The translations under genes and the position numbers were made by a program. Below, piece after piece: positions 35,542 to 64,000 of a DNA stretch of 64,000 bases. The stretch's first letter is position 1; each line of letters opens with the position of its first letter. The stretch spans positions 77,501 through 141,500 of the forward strand of contig NC_090792.1 of NCBI RefSeq assembly GCF_040054535.1. The letters run 5' to 3'. The notes beneath the pieces were generated by a model. It made no database searches. It was not told the DNA's origin and was given only the letters and a program-made list of their open reading frames with translations. This DNA comes from Antennarius striatus (lineage: Eukaryota; Chordata; Actinopteri; Lophiiformes; Antennariidae).

Positions 35542-35692
35542 TTCACCCAGGTACTTTGGGTGTAGACTGTTGGTTCCTACACGGACGGGTTAGTGTGTTG
35601 CACACTTTTTTCTTACCCTGCTCAAATGTTCAGCAGTAAAGTGCTTGCTCCCTTCGATACTCCGCCTTCGACTCCAATTCGTCGGCACTACA
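35524..35692 (+). repeat. Gypsy 3' LTR, 169 bp
   Basis: It begins TGTAGTG and ends CACTACA, a 7-bp terminal inverted repeat with TG...CA ends. A CAGTAAAGTG signal lies inside near 35,634. A G-run precedes it, as expected for a polypurine tract. Confidence 0.75.
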
Positions 35693-35779
35693 ATATGATT
35701 AAGAACCAAAATATGATTAATTAAATTAATTACAAATCCTGAAATTAATTACATTATTTTTTTAATCACCTGACAGAAC

Positions 35780-35827
35780 TAATATACATACATACATACA
35801 TATATATACACACACACTGTATATATA

Positions 35828-35877
<50 letters not shown>

Positions 35878-35910
35878 CATTCGTAAATTAATGTATATAT
35901 ATATCATATA
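35780..35910. repeat. Mixed (TA)n, (CA)n and (CT)n tracts
   Basis: Short CATA, ACAC, CTCT and TATA runs in succession. Confidence 0.85.
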
Positions 35911-36299
35911 TACATATACTGTTTACTAAGTATCTCAAATTAAAGTTTCTTTGACACTTTTCCATAGTATTTAAGTCTTAATAAAATTTATTTTTTTCAC
36001 AACGGTCAGATATTCGATTCTTGATGTGAAATAAAATCTATGTTTAATGTTCTCATGCACTTTTCTCTGCAGTTTGCATTCTCCTTCCCTTGTCTGTGTG
36101 CGTTTTCCGGTTTCTTCCCCTGACCAAACGTGTTTTTAATGATTGCCAATAGGCATGCGTGTGAATGTAATTGGTTGTTCGTAGTTCAGAGTGAATCCTG
36201 CTTCCCACCCAATGTCAGCTGGGATAGCCTGGAGGCCTAAAAAGGGTAAGCCATTAAGAAAATGCATGATTAAATGTATCATATTTATGTTTATGCTTT

Positions 36300-36346
36300 A
36301 GTTTTAATAGTTTGATGTACATGTTGTACATCAAACTATTAAAACT
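36300..36346. repeat. 22-bp inverted repeat with TGT loop
   Basis: AGTTTTAATAGTTTGATGTA plus CA, loop TGT, then the exact reverse complement. It is a strong potential hairpin in otherwise unannotated DNA. Confidence 0.93.
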
Positions 36347-36654
36347 GTCTCAAGTTCTGAAAACACAATGAGACAGTGGATTGTTTCAAATCAAAGGTCC
36401 TGATTGTTTCTTCCTCACTGTGGTAACGGTGAGGAAGAGAGAATTACTGCATCATTTACAGCCAAACGTACAGGCTTTCTTTTGCTCACCAATCAGCACT
36501 ATTGTTTACCGACAATGATTCAATTCTGTTGATTGTATTCAGATTTTTTTTCAACAAAGTGTACATTACTGCACCATTGCATGAATTCTATTATGATGTA
36601 GGCATTTTGCAATCATCAGTTGGCAAAGCATTTTTACACACTGCAGTGTGTAAA

Positions 36655-37048
36655 ACTTTCAGGTATTAGACAGTCTGAATCCGTAGATGTCTTTAAATCT
36701 TGACTCAAAACATATCTGTTCTACCTAACATATAAGTAATATCGGGGGTGGCAGTCTCAGTGTTTAGGTTCAGCCTAGTCCTGCCGACGAGCCGTAGGAT
36801 TTCTTAGTTAGGCCCCTGCCTCCCATTAATCCTCTGCCATTCTGGTCCTTCTAGCACCACTCTCACCCCTGTTCTCTCTATCCCTCTCCCTCCCTCTCCT
36901 GTTCTCTCTCTCAGGCCTTTGTGTGGTGGATCATCAGCAATCGGCTACCTCTGTCTGCTTCTGTGGCTGGTGATATCAAAAGCTGCACAATGGTCCAGTT
37001 TCACCATCCACTAGGGGCTATATAAGAATAAATAAACTTGAAACTTCA
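36655..37048 (+). repeat. Unclassified dispersed repeat tail
   Basis: Sequence ending ACTAGGGGCTATATAAGAA then TAAATAAACTTGAAACTT resembles retroelement 3' tails common in fish. No coding frame is seen. Confidence 0.4.
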
Positions 37049-37288
37049 TACACCTTTATTTAAGTAGTGCAGAGAATATTAGAAAAAATGTTACATTGCT
37101 ACTATTATTAAATATCTTGGTCTTTTAATTAAAAGATATGAAACCAGAAAACATGGTATATTTTGCATTCATCTCTTGTGAATGCACATCTAATTAAATA
37201 GCAATATAAATATGTTTTGTATACATAACAGAGCACTGAATTCATATTTGGAAGAAAAGAATGAACAATAATTTAGAAGGGACAAATG

Positions 37289-37294
37289 TTTATT
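37289..37294 (-). terminator. Candidate polyadenylation signal of the formin gene
   Basis: AATAAA on the minus strand (TTTATT on plus) after a long stretch free of coding exons. It would give a 3' UTR of about 4.7 kb. Other AATAAA sites lie closer to the stop, so the true end is undecided. Confidence 0.25.
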
Positions 37295-39235
37295 GTAACC
37301 CTACAAAAGTCAAAATGAAAATAAAATTATGGAAATGCAACAAAAAAATTGCATTCTACTGTTCTCAATGTTATTCATTATATTGGGATCATAGTTTAAT
37401 TATCATATTTATATTGTTAATATGACATTTTGTGGTAATGCTGTGTGTACATATAAAATATACCAAACTAAATAAGGCAAATAAATAGAGGTACAATTTA
37501 CAGAAAAATTGAACATCTGCCAATGTTTTGATCTTATGTTTAATCTTATCGCAAACATCAAGAGTGATGTACAAAATGCTATTCTCCAACTGTACACTGG
37601 TGCAGGACCCTTTTTCCAACGATTAAAGTGGGAGTCCTCACAATTACACAACCTTTAAAAGTGGATGTATAACTCTCAAGCAGTACAATACCTAATATGT
37701 AACAGGAGTGTGTTTCATACAACAAGCTGTTTTCACTGAAAGGTCAACACATCACACTTTGGGCACCCAACGTAAGACATGCATGTTGATGCCAAGTGCA
37801 GTTTGACAAAAATCAGGTGCAAACATTCCACTTTTTCAATTAAACATTAATGTTTTGTCCACAATTCTCTTCTATCCAGCAGACTATCAATATTTTTACA
37901 GTCCCTAAACTCACTTGCCGTTTCACTGTTTGTTGTTCCATTTTTCTGCACGTCTCTCTCTGAACCCTTCTTACTTGTAGAAGGATTGAACCACTCAAAA
38001 TGGCACTGCTGTGGAAATGTCCCATGTTAAAAGTGCATTCAACTAACTACTTAGGTCAATCCTTTCCATCTGTACAGTCGAACATCAGCCAGTCAATGGC
38101 TGTAATGTAATAACATAAACATGTAATAATACTGACAATGTTGTAGTACAGTTAATAGTGTGCACTAGAGAAGTTAAAGCAGTGGTTTAAGAGTTTCCAT
38201 TGTATGCAGAAGTCTGAAATAGAACTCAATAGATGAGTGAACAGAATCAGAATTATCCAGTTGGAACTGAGGAACTTCTTTGATTTTTAATCATCCAGCT
38301 TCACAGACTGACCTTTAGAATGTGGAAACTCAACCAGTCCTCTTCATGCACTCTTCTCACATTCACATCACTTGTCTCTGCTTCAGTTGAAAGAATAATG
38401 TAGGATTATGTGTAAAGGGGTTGGGTTTTATCTGTAGAGGTAAAAAGCCAAATCTTTCTGAAACCATGAGAAGCAAGCATACACACAGCAGATGTACATG
38501 TGGAAGGGTTAGGGAACCAAAGGTACCTTGAGCTGGAGGGAAAGTCACATCGTTGTGACAAGCTGCTTTGTCACCACTAGGTGGCACCAAATATCAGCTG
38601 TAATTCATAATCGAGCACCACGCTGAAAAACCACAAGCACCAAGACATAATTACAGAAATGGTTCGTCTGTGGAAACGGGGTCAAAGGCACTTGGAAATG
38701 TTTGAGAAATGCATGAAAGAATGAACACACACTTGCAAAAATTTTACTGCAAGAATGATCTCCACGATGAAGAAGAAAATAGTCCAGGCTTATTTTGTTC
38801 AGAAGTAAATTAAATAAAATCTAAACGTTCGAGCAATCCAAACTTTGATATCTGTTTTTGGTCATTCTTGGACTAAATTCAAATGCATAATGAGTAGAGG
38901 GGAAATTTTTCAATGTGAGGAATAGAGATGGTAACTGCAATATTTACCATAACTTTCCTATGAGACAACTCTCTTCATTCCTGTCCTTTACATAACAATC
39001 AAGCGATGAAATGAGTGATTTGGAAAACAGAATGAAGACAGGATATGACAATTAAACAGACAAATGTTCAAATATAGCTTCTGAATCTTGTATCCAAAAA
39101 ATCTGGAAACCAATCAACCTCTACATCCAAAGGAATTCAACAGGAGCAGATCTTCTCCAGCTGGGTACAATGTCTTAACCAAGCTAATATGCTAATAAGT
39201 GTTGTACTGAGGTAAGCCTGTCCAGGTGCCTCTTT

Positions 39236-39495
39236 ATTTAGAATATCATGGAAAATTAAATTCCATTCTAAAGGTGGAAGCTGTATATTATGTAGATTCA
39301 TTACAGAGTGAAATACTTCAAGCTTTTATTTCATTTAATTTTCACTTTGGCTTGCAGCAAACAGCCAAATTTCAGTATCAGAAAATGTGGATATTATGAA
39401 AAAGTTTAATGAACACATGATGTCACTCTTAATTGACTCAAAGCACCTGAACAAGTTTCCCAAGCTTCCAATTTGTCTTTCAGTCTGTTTCAGTT
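39236..39495. repeat. DNA-transposon-type repeat fragment
   Basis: AGAATATCATGGAAAATTAA, TATGTAGATTCATTACAGAG and TCAGTATCAGAAAATGTGG resemble a widespread fish Tc1-related non-autonomous element, judged from memory. Confidence 0.5.
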
Positions 39496-39689
39496 GAGTT
39501 AGAATTACGGTTAGATTGTCATGTCAGCTGTCCAGAAGATACCCCATAGGAGGGTAACACAAAAAGCTGAGTTTGGTATCCGGCATATTAATAGAATGTT
39601 GGTAGGAAACGGTGCACAAGCAGCAGGGCTGACAGCAGCCTTGGCCAGATTGTCAAGCAAAGCTGATTGAAGAGCCTGTGGGGGTTCCA

Positions 39690-40100
39690 CCAGGACTGGA
39701 GCATACGGAGCCTCCACACACACGTGTCCAGGAAACGGACTACAAGTGTCTCATTCCTGATGTCAAGACGCTCCTGAACCAGAGCGAATGTCAGCAGAGT
39801 TTTATGTGGGCCAGGGAGAAGAACTGGACATTCCTCAGTGACCAAAATCATCTTGTTAGATAAAAGTAAATTTTATATTTCATCGCAAGGTCAAAGAGTT
39901 GAGAGACACAGAATCCAAATTGCCTGAAGTTCAGAGTTCAGAGGCTGCAGTCAGAACATCAGGAGCCTCCACACACAAACGTGTCCAGGAAATGGACTAC
40001 AAGCATCTCATTCCACTCCTGATCCAGAGTCGACATCAGGAGCCTCTCAGCTGGTCTGAAGAGAAGAACTGGAACATTGCTCCGTGGTCCAAAGTCCAAA
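39690..40100 (+). repeat. Diverged tandem duplicate segment
   Basis: Two related stretches at about 39,700-39,845 and 39,955-40,100 share GGAGCCTCCACACAC, GTGTCCAGGAAA, GGACTACAAG and GAGAAGAACTGGA. Confidence 0.6.
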
Positions 40101-40459
40101 ATTTAAATTTGCACCAAAATTTAATTTTGATGCAAATTTAGATGACAAAGTCTGTCTGGGTTTTCATTAGCTGTTAGCCCCATGATATTCTCATTAACTG
40201 AGATGTACCTATTCATAGCAGCTTTTGTCATGGATAGTACAAAGATTTCAGAAAAACCTATCATTTTCAAATTGCAGTAAATAAAAAAAACAAGATTGGC
40301 ACCAGTATGTTAGTCTGGCTCTTATTTGGCAACAGCATGATTCTAGCAAAATGCTGCAGACTCATGTAAAAACAAGTGAAATATGATGGAAGCTAGAAGC
40401 TAATACAGAAGGTTGGGTGGGTTTTTATGATGCTCTGCTATCTTCCCATTGGTATCACG

Positions 40460-40711
40460 TCAGTGTACACCGTTACAAGAACCCTTCTCTGCACACAGCT
40501 CAGTTTCATTGTGAGCTGCGATAGAAGGTAACTTAGTGTAAGAGTACTTAAACCCATTGTTAGCCCGGTCCAGAGGCCAAAGGTCATCAGAGCTGCGGTA
40601 GTGCACTCCTTTGGATCCTTCTGTGGGCTCTCCATTACAGTTGTAGCTGACAGAGCAAACAAGACATACTGCTGTAAAGATTTCACACAGGCAGGTGAGC
40701 AAGAAGAGCAC
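40460..40711 (-). other. Unidentified open frame, possible coding exon
   Basis: On the minus strand a frame runs through a hydrophobic, cysteine-rich stretch (LLTCLCEIFTAVCLVCSVS) and a polar segment (SSDDLWPLDRANNGFKYS) to a TGA. A possible acceptor (CTCTGTCAG) precedes CTACAACTG, and another CAG lies just upstream at about 40,715. I do not recognise the product. It could be the last exon of an unknown minus-strand gene, an alternative exon of the formin, or chance. Confidence 0.25.
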
Positions 40712-41008
40712 TGTAAACCGACTTCATATGTGACAGTCCTTCATTTTCTTGATTACAGACAAAGGTATAAAGAGTAATCGTCAGAGGAAACTCAAGGGTA
40801 AGATCTGTCTGAAAAGCTACAGTGCAAACGAGATATACAGGAGAAACGGATAAGCAGTTGTGAATTTTACATTGCGCAAAATGTATAGAAATTTACTTCA
40901 ACAGCAATGTGAACGTGCAACATCAACAAAAGTATTGTGTGTACAAAATCTCCAAATTCCATGAAAATATACAAAAACCTCTACATCTTTGCAATTAGCT
41001 GGTCTGCT

Positions 41009-41009
<1 letters not shown>

Positions 41010-41067
<58 letters not shown>
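41010..41067. repeat. (TA)n microsatellite
   Basis: A pure TA run. Confidence 0.97.
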
Positions 41068-41068
<1 letters not shown>

Positions 41069-41504
41069 CGCAGTATGTTTTATACTAATATACTAATACA
41101 TTAACATTTATTTTCTCCTTACTTTGGCACTGACTAATGTCAGAACAACATTACTGTTATTCACAAATCAAGGTTTGTCTCTTGAGGCCCAGTCAACTTT
41201 TTGTCAGGTGGATCAGAGGTCAGAGGTCAGAGTTGTGTCTGCTGCTCAGGATGCATGTGCATACTCCCTGCTGTGTGTTGGATGAGGAAGCTGGGTTAAA
41301 TCCTCAGTTTAGAAGTGTTACGTCTTCTGTCATGCATGTTCCTGCACTGTGTTTAGAAACGTACAAAGCATTCCAAGATTTGCTGACCACAGGTCCCCAC
41401 TTCAGTGAAGTTATGGGCAAAGCTTAGAGCAACCATAACCTCAGTTTTCCCTTATTGCCATCATCTCCATCAACATCACAGTCCATCTTCTTGACTTGTG
41501 TGAG

Positions 41505-41519
41505 TGTTATGTGTGTGTG

Positions 41520-41592
<73 letters not shown>
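41505..41592. repeat. (GT)n(TA)n compound microsatellite
   Basis: A short GT run followed by about 30 TA units. Confidence 0.97.
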
Positions 41593-41595
<3 letters not shown>

Positions 41596-42037
41596 CTCAC
41601 AAATAAAACATGGGGTTGCTCTCGCAACAATGAACTTACTGAAGAACAGCAAATGTTTAGTGCTGTAAGCGAGCAGTGGAAACCAAGGGTTAACAGACAG
41701 CTGGGAACTTGAGCACAGTGTTACAGGAACGTGGTAAACGATATGGTTAATGCATCACAGTGGTCTGTCTGTGCAGCCGTCGATCCCACCATTCTTAGTC
41801 CAGATGAGGACATCATCCAATGTCAATGACAAACTGGTTGGAAATAGCTTGAGAGAACGAGAAATGTGTCCTTCAATGGCATTACTTATCCATACGTACT
41901 GCTACATTTCCAGTACAGCCATTATTTACATCCGATCCAAATTTAATGTTTTGAGGACCTGAACTCAAGGTGTCCAGACATTCTACACCGTGGCAGAATT
42001 GAGGCATTTGGTCATCCTTATGCTCCCTTTTCCTGAC

Positions 42038-62790
<20,753 letters not shown>

Positions 62791-64000
62791 CTGCAGACAG
62801 ATGGACAGAAAGTTCATGACAACAGAATGTAAAGTGTCTCCTCCTCAGACCTGTTTGACACCTTACTTTTCTGAGGGATGATTAATATCAACATTAATAT
62901 TAACATATTAATATGGAACAAAACATGTTAGTTTGATCACAGCCCCTGTTCACAACTCACAGGAAAATAGTGACGTCCACATTCCTGACCTGCATTTGCA
63001 TTCACAGACTGACAGCCAAGTGTCATGAAGAAATTAACAAAGCACACGTGATTGAAACATGTAATAACCCAGAACACAGTAATTAAATAAATATCATACT
63101 GTGAAAAGAGGTTTTATTTGGTGAGTTACCTCAACAGAAACAAACCAGGCCTAGAAACCGCTCAGGGGAAAGGGAAACAGTTAAACTTGGTTTAGTTGGA
63201 TGTTTTTAGTAAACTTTACACACATTTTTTAAAAATGGATCAAAATTCCAAAGAGGAAAGACGATTGTCTGTCGACCCGTTTGTCTGTCGACCCGTTTGT
63301 CTGTCGACCCGGTTGTCTGTTGACCCGTTTGCCTACCAGTGGAAGGCTTTGGGTTAGACGGAGATATTTCATCCCCTGGCCTGCAAGAGACCCCCCCCCC
63401 CCCCACCATAATAAACCAGATTTTCCCAACTGGGGTATAGTGTGTGCGCTCAACCCGATATAACTAGAGACTATACTTTGAACTTGTGTGACAGTTATTA
63501 AGTGGGTAGATTATTTTGTCATTTAGATCATTTCTTTCTCTTGAGCGAAGCAGCAGAATTCCTCTCCGTGTCGAGTCCAACTGGGCCTAAGCTGAAGAAT
63601 ATTCTGAAAAAAGTCGATTGTCTAAATGTAAATTTAAATCATGTTGACAGAGAGCAAAAGACAGAACTTCTCTGTGAGGCTAGGACACCACCAGTAATGT
63701 CTAAGGAGCGCACATGGTCAAGATGTCTTGCTTTTCATTTTAAAAAGGGCATCATTTGAGCTGAGAAAGCGATAAAGATGAAGACTCGTGTGTTTACAGG
63801 TAATCCTGTTCCGATGTCATTAACTGGTTCTACGAGACGCGGCGTAATTAAAAACGACCTAAGTAAAAAAAAAAAAAATCCCAGTTCTGTAATGTACTTT
63901 ATTTATGAAGGCATTTTTAAAAATATTTGGTTAATACAAATATATTTTAAGATTTTAAAAACAATTAAATGTTATTTTTTACTGTACAGAAAAAAACTTC
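62791..64000. other. Formin intron sequence, no exon found
   Basis: Upstream intron of the first visible exon. I found no further FH2 exon before the edge. It holds a fourfold 16-bp repeat (GTCTGTCGACCCGTTT) at 63,267-63,331, a C-run near 63,391, and an open frame at 63,502-63,759 with no recognised domain. Confidence 0.5.

Larger units (their letters stand above)
32306..35692 (+). mobile_element. Decayed Ty3/gypsy LTR retrotransposon, 5' LTR absent
   Basis: Order gag, protease, RT, RNase H, integrase, polypurine-like GGGGGG run, 3' LTR, as in Ty3/gypsy. No copy of the LTR occurs upstream, and the gag sequence begins abruptly at about 32,310. The G+C content is clearly higher than in the flanks. 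Several disruptions listed under its parts make it inactive. Confidence 0.88.
37300..42037 (-). other. 3' UTR and/or flank of the DAAM-type formin
   Basis: Downstream of the stop at 42,038 on the minus strand. Mostly non-repetitive sequence with a DNA-element remnant (39,236-39,495), a duplicated segment (39,690-40,100), (TA)n tracts, and one unexplained open frame at 40,460-40,711. Confidence 0.4.

Noticed and set aside
63502-63759. An 85-codon frame as a host exon
   Set aside because: No recognised domain and no match to the formin exons, which lie on the other strand. Kept only as intron sequence.

Overview
The window is teleost fish genomic DNA. It is AT-rich and intron-containing, and it carries teleost-type repeats: RTE, Rex1-like and R4/Rex6-like LINEs, tRNA-derived SINEs with pol III A and B boxes, TA-flanked MITEs and a decayed Ty3/gypsy element. 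The species cannot be named from the sequence alone. There are two real host loci and a large amount of transposon sequence.

Left half (about 1-31,400): a head-to-tail array of four immunity-related GTPase (IRG) genes, all on the plus strand, starting at 1935, 13973, 22237 and 28693. Each has a non-coding leader exon, a first coding exon with the GTPase motifs and a second coding exon with the helical C-terminal half. The same intron phase and splice-site context recur in all four. IRG-1, IRG-2 and IRG-4 are open. IRG-3 is broken by one in-frame TAA. IRG-2 and IRG-4 are very similar over about 3 kb including flanks, so they look like a recent duplicate pair. The same upstream block (TTTCCAGAAAG, a CAGCTG E-box, CCAAT boxes) precedes all four genes, and it also occurs as two inverted orphan copies at about 16,240-16,460 and 18,172-18,413. 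The spaces between genes hold RTE LINEs (one near full length with a 17-bp target duplication), a Rex1-like LINE with a SINE nested in its 3' region, two SINE families, microsatellites, and a 32-bp minisatellite that appears to have arisen inside a decayed RTE copy.

Middle (about 31,400-37,300): a MITE, a truncated Ty3/gypsy element with one 169-bp LTR, then unclassified repeat tails.

Right half (about 37,300-64,000): the 3' part of a DAAM-type formin gene (best match from recalled sequence is daam2) on the minus strand. It converges on the IRG array. Ten coding exons, whose phases join perfectly, encode most of the FH2 domain, the C-terminal tail and the DAD; the 5' part lies beyond the right edge. 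Its introns hold two head-to-head R4-like LINEs around a (TA)n tract, a decayed Tc1-like element with SINE and RTE insertions, TA-flanked MITEs, and a 22-bp minisatellite of about 52 units with a higher-order repeat.

The two host loci have no evident functional link. The IRG array looks like an expanding and decaying immune family, and the formin is a conserved single-copy-type gene with repeat-filled introns. Paralogue comparison gives empty-site evidence for several insertions, so parts of the order of events can be reconstructed.
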